Origin: JAWLHU01 sp041690255
Lineage (GTDB): Bacteria; Bacillota; Sulfobacillia; Symbiobacteriales; Symbiobacteriaceae
DNA length: 64,000 nucleotides
Direction: 5' to 3'
Assembly (NCBI GenBank): GCA_041690255.1
Contig: JAWLHU010000001.1
Span: 186,001 to 250,000, forward strand
The first letter of the stretch is position 1. Every line of letters starts with the position of its first letter. Under the pieces are notes generated by a model that worked only from the letters and a program-made list of their open reading frames with translations, was not told the origin of the DNA and searched no databases. A program made the position numbers and the translations under genes. Below, piece by piece: positions 51,552 through 60,436 of this stretch.

Positions 51552-52988
51552 ATGCCCGATCTGATCTTTACGGCCCTCGTCCCTCATCCACCCATTCTGA
51601 TTCCGGCGGTGGGCGGTGCAGAGTCGGAGGTGTGCCAGACCACCCGGGAGTCCCTGCAGCGCCTGACGGCGGAGATTGCCGGTCTGCAGCCCGAGGTGGT
51701 GGTCGTGATCTCCCCGCACGGTCCCGTCTTCTCCGACGCGATCGCCATCCACCGGATTGCAGCGATTCAAGGCGATCTGGGCGGTTTCGGAGCGCCGACC
51801 GTCGCGTTGGACTTCTCGATCGATCAGGAGATGGGTGAACGGCTGGTGGCGGAGGCACGCACCGCGCGGATTCCCACCGCCCCGGTCACCGCAGAGTGGG
51901 CGGCAGAGTGGGAGGCGGAGGCGCTGGATCACGGCACCTTCGTTCCGCTCTGGTTCCTGCACGAGGCCGGATGGAGGGGCTCGATCCTGCCCGTCACCAT
52001 TGGCATGCTGCCCCTGCTTGATATGTACAGCTTCGGCCAGGCGATGCAGCGGGCGATCGATCGAACCGGCAAGCGGACGGTCGTCCTCGCCAGCGGCGAC
52101 CTCTCGCATAGGCTGAGCCCGGATTCGCCGAACGGTTTCGCCCCGGAGGGGGCGGAGTTCGACCGGTTGGTGGTGGAGAGCTTGGGGCGGGGCGATCTGG
52201 CAGCCCTCTTCTCGATCGATGCCGATCTGCGGGACCGCGCGGCCGAGTGCGCTTACCGCCCCCTGCTCATGCTTTCCGGGGTCCTCGACGGCCTGAAGGT
52301 CAAGCCACAGGTCTACTCGTATGAGCATCCCTTCGGGGTGGGCTACGCCGTCATCTCCCTGGAGTCGGTGGGAGCGGATCCGGCCCGGCAGATCCGTCCG
52401 GCTCTGGCGGAGGCCCGGCAGGAGCGAATCCGACAGCGGCGGGAGGCGGCGCATCCGGTGGTGAAGCTGGCGCAGGCGGCGCTGGAGCACTATGTGGAGA
52501 CCGGTCTGACCGTGGACTTCTCCGCCGGGGCGCCCCACGAGGGGACCGTACCCTGGGTCCTTCCCTCTGATCTGCCCGACCAGGCTGGCGTCTTCGTTAC
52601 CCTTACGATCGATGGTGATCTGCGTGGCTGTATGGGTACCACCGCTCCAACCGAGCCCAGCCTTGCTCTGGAGATCGTGCGGAGTGCGATCCAGGCGGGT
52701 AGGGAGGATCCACGCTTCTCGCCTGTGGAGGAGGAGGAGTTACCGGTCCTGGAGTACAAGGTTGATCTGTTGGAGGCGCCCGAGCCAGTGAACAGACTGG
52801 ATCAGCTCGATCCGGAGCACTACGGTCTGATCGTGACCAAAGGCGATACTGTCGGACTGCTCCTGCCCGACCTGCCCGGTGTTGACACGCCCCTCCAGCA
52901 GGTGGCGATTGCCTGCCGGAAGGCGGGGCTTGAGCCCGATGAGCCAGGGATGAGCCTGCAGCGTTTTCGGGTCCGGCGCTTCAGCTAG
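51552..52988 (+). CDS. amrA: MEMO-like/AMMECR1 fusion (AmmeMemoRadiSam system protein A)
   Basis: A 478-aa fusion. Residues ~1-270 resemble the class III extradiol dioxygenase/MEMO fold (ALVPHPPILIPAVGG, VVVISPHGPV, VLASGDLSHRLS). Residues ~295-475 are an AMMECR1 domain (VFVTLTIDGDLRGCMGT, LEIVRSAIQAGREDPRF). This architecture is the AmmeMemoRadiSam protein A family, usually accompanied by a radical SAM partner, which is not in this window. Its reaction is not established. ATG 51552 has GTGAGGTG upstream; GTG 51543 falls at the end of that site. Confidence 0.92.
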   Translation: MPDLIFTALVPHPPILIPAVGGAESEVCQTTRESLQRLTAEIAGLQPEVVVVISPHGPVFSDAIAIHRIAAIQGDLGGFGAPTVALDFSIDQEMGERLVAEARTARIPTAPVTAEWAAEWEAEALDHGTFVPLWFLHEAGWRGSILPVTIGMLPLLDMYSFGQAMQRAIDRTGKRTVVLASGDLSHRLSPDSPNGFAPEGAEFDRLVVESLGRGDLAALFSIDADLRDRAAECAYRPLLMLSGVLDGLKVKPQVYSYEHPFGVGYAVISLESVGADPARQIRPALAEARQERIRQRREAAHPVVKLAQAALEHYVETGLTVDFSAGAPHEGTVPWVLPSDLPDQAGVFVTLTIDGDLRGCMGTTAPTEPSLALEIVRSAIQAGREDPRFSPVEEEELPVLEYKVDLLEAPEPVNRLDQLDPEHYGLIVTKGDTVGLLLPDLPGVDTPLQQVAIACRKAGLEPDEPGMSLQRFRVRRFS

Positions 52989-53017
52989 AAGCCCGGGCCC
53001 CTTTTTTGATAGGTGTG

Positions 53018-53059
53018 TGCATAAATATACTTGCGGAGTGCATAGTTATGCGCTAGACT
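53018..53059 (+). promoter_or_regulatory. Putative ARG-box operators and promoter of argF
   Basis: Two AT-rich imperfect palindromes, TGCATAAATATACTT (53018-53032) and TGCATAGTTATGCGC (53039-53053), resemble ArgR/AhrC ARG boxes and are 21 bp apart, two helical turns. A weak sigma-A-like promoter (TTGCGG 53031-53036, 17 nt, TAGACT 53054-53059) overlaps the second box, so ArgR binding would block it. It is 45 nt upstream of the argF start. Confidence 0.65.
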
Positions 53060-53103
53060 CTTGCGTATACCCCCTCATCCCAGGGGAAAGCGAGGCGGAG
53101 CGC

Positions 53104-54042
53104 ATGAAGGTGATGACGCTGAAGGGTCGGGACTTCCTCTCGATCCATGACTGGAGCCGGGAGGAACTGGCCGAGGTGCTGGACCTGGCACAGTGGCAGA
53201 AGGAGCGGCTGAAGGCCGGGATTAAAGAGGAGCCGCTCAAGGGGAAGACTCTGGGCATGTACTTCGCCAAGGCGTCCACCCGGACTCGAATCTCGTTCGA
53301 GGTCGGGATTCAGCAGCTCGGCGGCTATGGCCTCTTCCTTTCGGCAGCGGATCTCCAACTGCGGCGGGGTGAGTCAATCGCAGACACCGCCCGGGTTATG
53401 AGTCGCTACCTCGATGGGATCATGATTCGGACCTTTGCCCACCAGGATGTGCTCGATCTGGCCCATTGGGCCGATATTCCTGTCATTAATGGCCTGACAG
53501 ATGAGGAGCATCCCTGCCAGGTGATGGCTGATCTCCTGACCGTACGGGAGAAGTTCGGCAGCCTCGCCGGGCTGAAAATGGCCTACGTGGGCGATGGCAA
53601 CAATATGGCCCACAGCCTTATGGACGGCGGTGCCAAGTTCGGCATGGAGGTTGTGATTGCGTCTCCTGCCGGCTATACCCCCGATCCAGCCCGGGTTCAG
53701 CGAGCTGAGGCCGTGGCCGCTCGGTACGGCGGAAGAATCGCGGTCGTCTCCGATCCCGCCGAGGCGGTTGCCGGGGCGCATGCGGTCTATACCGACGTCT
53801 GGACCTCCATGGGACAGGAAGAGGAGTCAGCGAAGCGGCTCGTCGCCTTCCAGGGCTATCAGGTGAACAGATCGCTCATGGGCGTGGCTGACCCCGGTGC
53901 GATCTTCCTCCACTGCCTGCCCGCTCACCGGGGTGAGGAGGTTAGTTCCGAGGTGATCGATGGCCCCCAGTCGGTCGTCTTCGACCAGGCCGAGAACCGG
54001 CTCCACGCCCAGAAGGCGATCATGAGCCTGATCCTGGGCTAG
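53104..54042 (+). CDS. argF: Ornithine carbamoyltransferase
   Basis: A 312-aa enzyme that makes citrulline from ornithine and carbamoyl phosphate in arginine synthesis. The carbamoyl-phosphate loop STRTR, the HPCQ motif, and the ornithine-binding HCLPAHRG and SMG motifs are intact. The length is typical. ATG 53104 is chosen by family N terminus (FLSIHDWSREEL); an open frame reaches 53017 but passes through the operator. It is monocistronic with its own terminator. Confidence 0.95.
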   Translation: MKVMTLKGRDFLSIHDWSREELAEVLDLAQWQKERLKAGIKEEPLKGKTLGMYFAKASTRTRISFEVGIQQLGGYGLFLSAADLQLRRGESIADTARVMSRYLDGIMIRTFAHQDVLDLAHWADIPVINGLTDEEHPCQVMADLLTVREKFGSLAGLKMAYVGDGNNMAHSLMDGGAKFGMEVVIASPAGYTPDPARVQRAEAVAARYGGRIAVVSDPAEAVAGAHAVYTDVWTSMGQEEESAKRLVAFQGYQVNRSLMGVADPGAIFLHCLPAHRGEEVSSEVIDGPQSVVFDQAENRLHAQKAIMSLILG

Positions 54043-54056
54043 GGTAACAAAACGAA

Positions 54057-54090
54057 GCGCCTACCCCTTTCGGGATAGGCGCCTTTGTTT
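54057..54090 (+). terminator. Rho-independent terminator of argF
   Basis: GCGCCTA (54057-54063) pairs with TAGGCGC (54076-54082), with inner CCC/GGG pairing, followed by CTTTGTTT. Confidence 0.9.
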
Positions 54091-54123
54091 ATCGGCGAGA
54101 GAGTGTGGCGTTTGCGTGTGGAG

Positions 54124-54669
54124 CTAGGCTCCGGCCCTGACAGTTGCTTCCTTGCCGCCGAAGAGCTTGGCCATGTAGCTGCGGAACATGGGGCGGAAGT
54201 AGTAGTCAGCACCCAGGTAGCCGGCGTAGGCGCCGCCAGCGGCGACAATGATCGTCTGCAGGGCGAACAGGTACGGGTTGCTGCTGGTGCTGCCGCTCAT
54301 GAGGAAGGCGAAGTTCATCGTCATGCCCATGACCGCAGCGAAGATGGTGGCGAAGCCGAAGATCAGAGCCAGGCCGACGAGCAGCTCGCCCCAGGGAATC
54401 AGGAAATTGAAGAGCTTGGCGTTCGGAATGGCGAAGCCGTTCAGGAAGTCGCCCCACCACTGCTCGGTGATCGGCTTGAACTTGGCGGCCGCAGCCGGGT
54501 CAGCGGGCGGGATGATCTTGGCAGCAGCGCCCTTCAGGTAGCCAGTCGCGTTGAATGGAGTCTCACCGGTGATCTTGTGCCAGCCAGCGTCAACCCACTT
54601 CCAGCCGACGTACACACGCAGAATCAGCCAGATCCAGCTAGCCTTCGCGCCCTTGAAATACTCCATCAT
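54124..54669 (-). CDS. DoxX-family membrane protein
   Basis: A 181-aa protein with about four TM segments. ILRVYVGWKWVDAGWHKI near the N terminus and IPWGELLVGLALIFGFAT are DoxX/DoxD hallmarks. Family members are quinone-linked or thiosulfate:quinone oxidoreductase subunits and many uncharacterised membrane proteins. An extracytoplasmic insert of ~50 residues separates TM1 and TM2. GAGGAGGAG precedes the double-ATG start. Confidence 0.9.
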   Translation of the reverse strand: MMEYFKGAKASWIWLILRVYVGWKWVDAGWHKITGETPFNATGYLKGAAAKIIPPADPAAAAKFKPITEQWWGDFLNGFAIPNAKLFNFLIPWGELLVGLALIFGFATIFAAVMGMTMNFAFLMSGSTSSNPYLFALQTIIVAAGGAYAGYLGADYYFRPMFRSYMAKLFGGKEATVRAGA

Positions 54670-55093
54670 ACGATCTCCTCCTCATTACACATGAATGATT
54701 GCCGACGTAAGAATATAGACCGACATACGGGAGTGAAACTCGGCATTCTTACGAACTTCTTACAGCCACACTGTAACATCTGAGCTTGACAAACCTCTAT
54801 CCATCATTGTGGTCAAATTCGGGTAGACCCTCGGTGTCACTTGGAGATAACACAGGGTCTATTCCACTCGCGAGCCGCTTAGTCTATGCCGTGGTCTCCG
54901 TTCAGGAGATTGTGTCCGGTCGGAAATCACGCACATTTTAGCGGTTCGACCAACAGGTAAACCTGTAGTACTCACCGAATAGCTATCTGATACGGGTCCG
55001 ACTCGGCTGGTCCCCTTTCTATTCAAGAGTATCTGGCCATACCGCTCGCTCTCTGGGTACTGCCGGGGTATACGTAAGTGGAGGTAAGAGCTG
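54670..55093. other. 424-nt divergent intergenic region without a gene
   Basis: The gap between the divergent DoxX and NYN genes is AT-richer than its surroundings. I see a TATATT -10-like element for DoxX (54712-54717, minus) and an isolated TTGACA at 54786-54791 (plus) without a good -10. No reading frame with a ribosome site and no stable hairpin stands out. Confidence 0.55.
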
Positions 55094-56701
55094 GTGACAA
55101 CCTGCGCACTTTTTATTGATTATGAAAATGTGGTCAGGTCTCTGCGCGGGCAAAACATTAACCCAACCCATAAACAACTGGCAGAGATTTTCAAGACGGA
55201 AGCCTCCAAATACGGGGAGTTGGTCTTTGCGCGTGCATATGCGCCGTGGGATATCTACCCCGAAGCGATGTCGATCTTCGACCGGCAGGACATAAAGCCC
55301 GAGTACGTGGAGGGCGGCCGGAAGGACAACGCCGATCTGGTCATGAGCCTGGAAATCCAGGAGTTTCTCCGCATCCCCGGACGTGACGCAGATGTCTTCA
55401 TTCTCGTGACAGGCGATGGTGACTTCGTGCACGTGATCCGCATTCTCCAACAAGAGAAGAAACGGGTGGTCGTCTGGGGTGTAGAGGGCTCGATCAGCAG
55501 CCGGCTCACCTCGCGGGTTGGGGAGTTGGGCAATATTCAGGACCTCCTCGTCTCATACGGAGTGGTCGCTCCGTCCGGGGCGGAAACGCCACAGCGCTTG
55601 CCCGCCCGGCCGGACGGGCCGCCCGCAAAGGACACGGCAACCCGGGCTCTGATCATCCGGGCGGAGACGGTCATGCTTGGCCGTGGATGGGTGCAGGTCC
55701 CCTTCCTTACCCTCCTGAACGAGATGTCTACCTCCAACCTGTTCGGTGAGGATAGTGAGCAGCGGCGAGCGCTGATCGTTCGGGCACTGGAACTGGGGAT
55801 TCTGGAGACCAAGAAGCAGCCGAATCCCAAGCGACCGGGTACCGACACGACCTTCGTCCTCCTGAAGAAGGAGAGTCCTACCGTAGCCGAGACCTTGAAG
55901 GCGGTCGCACAGGTTGTGCACCAGATGCGGCAGATCCTTGCGAACATGCCCGGGGCCAACTGGGTCGCCTATAGCTTGCTGGACAGAGCGCTGGCAGCAG
56001 ATTCGTTCATGGCCCAGGTGGCGAGCGGTGAGCCGGAGCGGCGCAACTGGATCGATCTCTGCGTAGCAGAGGGACTTCTCCGGCTCGAGCGGAAGGAGAA
56101 CCCAAAGAACCCAGAGTTTCCGACATCGGCCCTCTACCTGTCGGAGGAGCACGCGCTGGTTCAGCAATACGTGCCGGGTGAGGATCTCACCCCACTGATT
56201 CGCCGGTTGGTGATCGATATGGATCACTACCTGGTTCGCACAGGGTATCTCTGGATGTCCATGGGCCTCTTGCGCCGCCACCTGGCCAACTTTGGGCAGC
56301 GGGAGATGGAGCGGGCGATTCGCATTGCAAACGAGTCCGGGATTCTTCTGATTCGTCAGCAGCCGAACCAGTACGGCGTTCGCCCGACAACAGGTGCGTA
56401 TATTGACGCGCACCACCCCTTGGTTGAGGAGACGCTGGCCATGCGGGACGATGTCCTCGATATCCTCTTTGGTTTGTACAACGGGCGAGACGTGGCCCCG
56501 GCCCGGGACCTGGAGACCGCCCTGGATGAAGCCCAGGAGCGGGTAGCTTTCGGGAGTAGCGAATGGCTACAATTGTTGATTCACCATCAGATCCTGAGTC
56601 ACAGCACGACACCGGACAGTGAAAGCGGATACCTGTTAAATCGGCAGCATCCGGTTGTAAGTCGGCGAATGGGTGCGTCTCTTCCGTCGATCGAATCGTA
56701 A
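55094..56701 (+). CDS. NYN-domain (LabA/DUF88-like) protein with long C-terminal extension
   Basis: A 535-aa protein. Residues 1-155 form a NYN/PIN-like ribonuclease domain with the acidic set in CALFIDYENV (Asp8), KDNADLVMS and LVTGDGDFVHV, all present. Residues ~185-530 are three or four similar helical segments with RALIVRALELGILE and MERAIRIANESGILLI strings, suggestive of repeated winged-helix modules (LOTUS-like by analogy). The NYN fold with nucleic-acid-binding repeats suggests RNA turnover. GTG start with GGAGGT 8 nt upstream. Confidence 0.85.
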   Translation: MTTCALFIDYENVVRSLRGQNINPTHKQLAEIFKTEASKYGELVFARAYAPWDIYPEAMSIFDRQDIKPEYVEGGRKDNADLVMSLEIQEFLRIPGRDADVFILVTGDGDFVHVIRILQQEKKRVVVWGVEGSISSRLTSRVGELGNIQDLLVSYGVVAPSGAETPQRLPARPDGPPAKDTATRALIIRAETVMLGRGWVQVPFLTLLNEMSTSNLFGEDSEQRRALIVRALELGILETKKQPNPKRPGTDTTFVLLKKESPTVAETLKAVAQVVHQMRQILANMPGANWVAYSLLDRALAADSFMAQVASGEPERRNWIDLCVAEGLLRLERKENPKNPEFPTSALYLSEEHALVQQYVPGEDLTPLIRRLVIDMDHYLVRTGYLWMSMGLLRRHLANFGQREMERAIRIANESGILLIRQQPNQYGVRPTTGAYIDAHHPLVEETLAMRDDVLDILFGLYNGRDVAPARDLETALDEAQERVAFGSSEWLQLLIHHQILSHSTTPDSESGYLLNRQHPVVSRRMGASLPSIES

Positions 56702-56715
56702 TGCCCCATCGGATC

Positions 56716-56751
56716 GCGCCCTCAGCCTGGGTTTGGCTGAGGGCGCTTTTT
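56716..56751 (+). terminator. Rho-independent terminator of the NYN gene
   Basis: GCGCCCTCAGCC (56716-56727) pairs perfectly with GGCTGAGGGCGC (56735-56746), followed by TTTTT. Confidence 0.95.
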
Positions 56752-56896
56752 GCACCTTGATACGGATACCTACGACCTTGACCTGACACCGACCGGGCTC
56801 GCGCCCTACTGCTTTCTTCGAGACCTTCCGCTCATGACGATTTACTCTCCCAATGGTACGCTGAGAGCGAAGACTGGGGAGAGGAGGTGGTCAACT

Positions 56897-57130
56897 GTGT
56901 CGGCGCTCTGGCCCTTTTCACGGAATGCTGTTCCCGCTAAGGATCAGGTTCGCACGCAAGAAGAGGAGATTCGTCCTTGTGGAGACTGTCTGCTCTGTGT
57001 GGCCGCCTGCCCCACAGGAGCGCTGCAGTATCACAACCGCATGTGGCGAGTAGATCTGACCGCCTGCATCTTCTGTCAGTCCTGTGCTTCTGTCTGCCCC
57101 AACCAGTTGATCCATCCAGAGAGCGCGTGA
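56897..57130 (+). CDS. Small 2[4Fe-4S] ferredoxin-like protein
   Basis: A 77-aa protein with two cluster motifs, CGDCLLCVAACPTG and CIFCQSCASVCPNQ, each C-x2-C-x2-C-x3-C-P. It is a low-potential electron carrier. The partner is unknown, but the downstream Etf and beta-oxidation genes make electron transfer in that pathway possible. The GTG start 56897 follows GAGAGGAGGTGG; the longer open frame from 56750 begins within the previous terminator. Confidence 0.9.
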   Translation: MSALWPFSRNAVPAKDQVRTQEEEIRPCGDCLLCVAACPTGALQYHNRMWRVDLTACIFCQSCASVCPNQLIHPESA

Positions 57131-57146
57131 CATGGGAAAACCTGTT

Positions 57147-57182
57147 GGGCCATGAACGGACATGCCGTTCATGGCCCTTTTT
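57147..57182 (+). terminator. Rho-independent terminator of the ferredoxin gene
   Basis: GGGCCATGAACGG (57147-57159) pairs with CCGTTCATGGCCC (57165-57177), then TTTTT. Confidence 0.95.
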
Positions 57183-57200
57183 CACGCGTGTGTTCAATTA

Positions 57201-57222
57201 TTCACAAGGTCTGACTTGTGAA
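57201..57222. promoter_or_regulatory. Palindrome TTCACAAG-N6-CTTGTGAA
   Basis: Perfect 8-bp arms at 57201-57208 and 57215-57222, with a third half-site CTTGTGA at 57231-57237. It is AT-rich and lies upstream of the fatty-acid cluster, so it is a possible binding site for a second regulator. Confidence 0.5.
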
Positions 57223-57293
57223 ACAAATAACTTGTGATTCGAGGGAGAAGAAGAAGGACTTATTGAGCTACAATCAGAATACGTTAGTCCGAG

Positions 57294-57311
57294 TGAATGG
57301 CTATTCATTCA
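57294..57311. promoter_or_regulatory. FadR-type operator of the fatty-acid degradation cluster
   Basis: TGAATGGCTATTCATTCA agrees with the Bacillus FadR (YsiA) consensus TGAATGAMTANTCATTCA at all but one position. It lies 68 nt upstream of the acyl-CoA ligase start, and a FadR-like TetR gene is in the same operon, so autoregulation relieved by long-chain acyl-CoA is likely. Confidence 0.8.
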
Positions 57312-57378
57312 GAATAGAGGTCGCTGGTGGACACATGACGCCGGGGATCTCGGATTACTCTTGGGGGGAGGTTTAAAC

Positions 57379-59058
57379 GTGGCAGTCTCGTATGCCGATA
57401 AGCCCTGGCTGAAGGCCTATCCGAAGGAGGTACCACCCGCACTTACCTACGAGGAGACGGCCCTCTACAACCTGCTGGAGAATGCGGCGCTGCGACACGG
57501 AGACGTGACAGCCACCATTTTCTACGGGGCGAAACTCACCTACCGTGAGCTCCATGAACAAGCACGTCGACTGGCCACCGGATTGATCAACCTTGGCGTG
57601 AAAAAGGGCGATCGTGTTGCGATTATGTTGCCGAACTGCCCGCAGGCCGTGGTTGCCTATTACGGTACCCTTATGGCCGGCGCCGTTGTGGTCCAGGTCA
57701 ATCCCATGTACATGCCACGAGAGTTGAAGCACCAGATATCAGATAGTGGTGCCCGAGTCATGATCGCACTCGACCTGACCTTTCCGAAGGTAAGCCAATT
57801 GGATGTCCCGCATGTGGTCTACACATCTATGCCGGAGTACATGCCGATCCCGACGAAATGGGTCGCCCCCCTAAAACTGAAGCCCCCCAAGATTCCATAT
57901 ACACATGGACGTATGCGCTGGTCCGATCTCCTCCAGAACCCGCCACTGGAGAAGCCGGTGAGGTTGGATCCGACCGAGGACCTGGCGCTTCTCCAGTACA
58001 CGGGAGCCACAACAGGCCTGGCAAAGGGCTGCATGTTGACGCACCGGAACCTGGTTGCGAATGTGAAGCAGACCGAGTCCTGGCTCTACAGGGCGAAGCG
58101 TGGCAGGGATCTGGTGATCATGGCTTCACTTCCCTTCTTCCACGTCTATGGCATGACCACAATCATGAACCTCGGTGTGCACCTGGGTGGCACTCTGGTC
58201 CTCCAACCGAAGTTTGAACCCAAAGAGACGCTGAAGCTGATCCAGAAGTATCGCCCCTCGATTTTCCCCGGTGCTCCAACGATGTATGTGGCCATTAACC
58301 ACCTGCCGAGTGCCAGGGACTACAAGCTTGATTCGATTGATGCATGCATCTCGGGAGCGGCCCCCCTGCCTGTTGAGGTGCAGACGACCTTCGAGCAGTT
58401 GACCGGCGGACGTCTGGTGGAGGGGTACGGCCTGACAGAGGCCTCACCGGTTACCCACGCGAACCCAATCTGGGAGCGGCGGAAGGAAGGCTCGATTGGC
58501 GTTCCGTGGCCGGACACCGAGTGCAGGATCGTGGATCCTGAGACCGGTGACGAGGTGCCGCCAGGCGAGGTCGGGGAACTGCTGGTCCGGGGCCCGCAGG
58601 TTATGAAGGGCTACTGGAATCGCCCCGATGCCTCTGCCGTTACCCTGAGGGACGGCTGGCTGCACACGGGTGACATGGCCCGCATGGATGAAGAAGGCTA
58701 CTTCTACATAGCCGATCGGAAGAACGACATGATCATCGCCGGCGGCTACAACATCTACCCGCGCGAGGTGGAGGAGGTCCTCTACCTGCACCGAGGCATT
58801 AAGGAAGCGGCTGTGGTCGGGGTCCCCGACGAATACCGGGGTGAAACAGTGAAGGCATTCATTGTCCCCAAGGATGGCTACACGCTTGACGCTGCCGAGG
58901 TGAAGGAGTTCTGCAGGCAGAATCTCGCTGCGTATAAGGTCCCGAGACTCGTAGAATTCCGAACAGAGTTGCCAAAGTCACTAGTCGGGAAGGTTTTACG
59001 TCGTGTCCTTCTCGAAGAGGAGAAGGCAGCAGGAGGGGCTCAGAAGGAGGTGGGTTAG
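57379..59058 (+). CDS. lcfA: Long-chain fatty-acid-CoA ligase
   Basis: A 559-aa AMP-forming enzyme that activates fatty acids to acyl-CoA. The P-loop is YTGATTGLAKG (usually YTGGTTGxxKG, so one Gly is Ala here). The A5-type motif is GYGLTEASPV, and DGWLHTGDMA, DRKNDMIIAGGYNIYPREVE and the late catalytic Lys in PKSLVGKVLRR are intact. The GTG start 57379 follows GGGGGGAGG by 7 nt. It heads the cluster and is preceded by a FadR operator. Confidence 0.94.
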   Translation: MAVSYADKPWLKAYPKEVPPALTYEETALYNLLENAALRHGDVTATIFYGAKLTYRELHEQARRLATGLINLGVKKGDRVAIMLPNCPQAVVAYYGTLMAGAVVVQVNPMYMPRELKHQISDSGARVMIALDLTFPKVSQLDVPHVVYTSMPEYMPIPTKWVAPLKLKPPKIPYTHGRMRWSDLLQNPPLEKPVRLDPTEDLALLQYTGATTGLAKGCMLTHRNLVANVKQTESWLYRAKRGRDLVIMASLPFFHVYGMTTIMNLGVHLGGTLVLQPKFEPKETLKLIQKYRPSIFPGAPTMYVAINHLPSARDYKLDSIDACISGAAPLPVEVQTTFEQLTGGRLVEGYGLTEASPVTHANPIWERRKEGSIGVPWPDTECRIVDPETGDEVPPGEVGELLVRGPQVMKGYWNRPDASAVTLRDGWLHTGDMARMDEEGYFYIADRKNDMIIAGGYNIYPREVEEVLYLHRGIKEAAVVGVPDEYRGETVKAFIVPKDGYTLDAAEVKEFCRQNLAAYKVPRLVEFRTELPKSLVGKVLRRVLLEEEKAAGGAQKEVG

Positions 59059-59657
59059 TGGCTGCCAAGAGCGGCGATAAGTATGCTGCAATCCTCGATG
59101 CCGCTCAGTTGGTTATCGCCCAACAGGGATACCACAACGCCCAGATCTCCCGCATTGCGAAGGAGGCTGGGGTCGCGGCGGGTACCGTCTACCTCTACTT
59201 CAAGAACAAGCCAGACCTGCTGGTCTGCCTCTTTCGGGAGCGGCTGAAGATGTTGGTGACCGAATCGCGGGCGGCCGCAAGTGCGGCATCCGGTCCTGCG
59301 GAGAAGCTTCGGCGGGTGGTGCATCAGCACTTCATCTCCTTGGGCCGATGCCGCCACCTGGCTGCAGTCACCCAGATCGAAATGCGCCAGGCGGATACAG
59401 GGGTTCAGCAGCAGATCAGTGAGTTAATGAAGGGCTGGTTTCAGGTACTCGACGAGATCATCGAAGAAGGTCAGGCCACCGGCCTGTTTGTCCGTGACAT
59501 TCCCGGCAAACAGATCCGAAACCTGATCTATGGCACGCTGGATCAGACGGTGACGGCCTGGGTTCTGTCCGGCTTCCACTTCGACCTGGAAGCGCTGGCG
59601 GAGCCGACTTTCACACTGATCGCAAACGGCGTGATCCATCATACAGAAGGAGGCTAG
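59058..59657 (+). CDS. fadR: TetR-family fatty acid degradation regulator FadR
   Basis: A 199-aa TetR repressor. An N-terminal helix-turn-helix at ~10-55 (IAQQGYHNAQISRIAKEAGVAAGTVYLYFKNK) precedes a helical ligand domain. Position after lcfA and before etfB/etfA mirrors the B. subtilis lcfA-fadR-fadB-etfB-etfA operon, and a matching operator stands upstream, so it should repress beta-oxidation until acyl-CoA binds. GTG overlaps the ligase stop by one base; GGAGGTG is its ribosome site. Confidence 0.9.
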   Translation: MAAKSGDKYAAILDAAQLVIAQQGYHNAQISRIAKEAGVAAGTVYLYFKNKPDLLVCLFRERLKMLVTESRAAASAASGPAEKLRRVVHQHFISLGRCRHLAAVTQIEMRQADTGVQQQISELMKGWFQVLDEIIEEGQATGLFVRDIPGKQIRNLIYGTLDQTVTAWVLSGFHFDLEALAEPTFTLIANGVIHHTEGG

Positions 59658-59664
59658 AGGGAGC

Positions 59665-60420
59665 ATGGAAATCCTGGTGCTTCTGAAGCAGACGTTTGAC
59701 ACGGAAGCGAAGGTGACCGTCAAGGACGGCCGGATCCTCGAAGATGACGTGACGCTCGTAATCAACCCGTACGACGAGTACGCCGTCGAGGAGGCGCTGA
59801 AGATCCGCGAGGCCCGAGGGGGCACGGTAACGGTGGTCTCCGTCGGTGGGGACCGGGTGGAGGAGGCGCTTCGCCGGGCGCTGGCTATGGGTGCTGACGA
59901 GGCGGCCCTGATCGAGGCTCCGAGCGGGGCCGATGAGTTGGTGATTGCCAGCCTTCTGGCCGCCTGGGCCAAGACCAGGTCCTTCGAACTGGTCCTTGCC
60001 GGCAACGTCTCGGTTGACACCGGTGCCGGTCAGACTGCGGTCCGCTTCGCAGAGGCGATGAACCTGCCACACGTGGCCGCTGCCCTCAAGCTTGAGGTAG
60101 GTGACGGCAAGGTGACCGTCCATCGCGACGCCGAGGGCGACACCGAGGTGGTCGAGGTTCCCGTACCGGCGTTGGTCACCGCCCAGCAGGGGCTGAATGA
60201 GCCTCGCTATCCATCGGTCCCCGGCATCATGAAGGCGAAACGGAAGACGATTGCGCGGGTTTCGGTCAGCGAACTCGGGGTTGACGTATCCGCTCGCATG
60301 GAGGTCACCTCGGTCTTCCAGGCCGAGCAGAACCGCCTGAACAAGATCATCAAGGGCGATGCCGCCGAGCAGGCCAGGGAACTGGTCCGCCTGCTCCGCA
60401 GCGAAGCCAAGGTAGTCTAA
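59665..60420 (+). CDS. etfB: Electron transfer flavoprotein beta subunit
   Basis: A 251-aa subunit that binds AMP and, with EtfA, carries electrons from acyl-CoA dehydrogenase. It begins MEILVLLKQTFDTEAKV and contains INPYDEYAVEEALKI and the ETF-beta signature region near VPVPALVTAQQGLNEPRYP. It lies 7 nt after fadR and 16 nt before etfA. Unlike B. subtilis, no enoyl-CoA hydratase gene stands between fadR and etfB. Confidence 0.95.
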   Translation: MEILVLLKQTFDTEAKVTVKDGRILEDDVTLVINPYDEYAVEEALKIREARGGTVTVVSVGGDRVEEALRRALAMGADEAALIEAPSGADELVIASLLAAWAKTRSFELVLAGNVSVDTGAGQTAVRFAEAMNLPHVAAALKLEVGDGKVTVHRDAEGDTEVVEVPVPALVTAQQGLNEPRYPSVPGIMKAKRKTIARVSVSELGVDVSARMEVTSVFQAEQNRLNKIIKGDAAEQARELVRLLRSEAKVV

Positions 60421-60436
60421 GGGAGGGCGCAACAAC

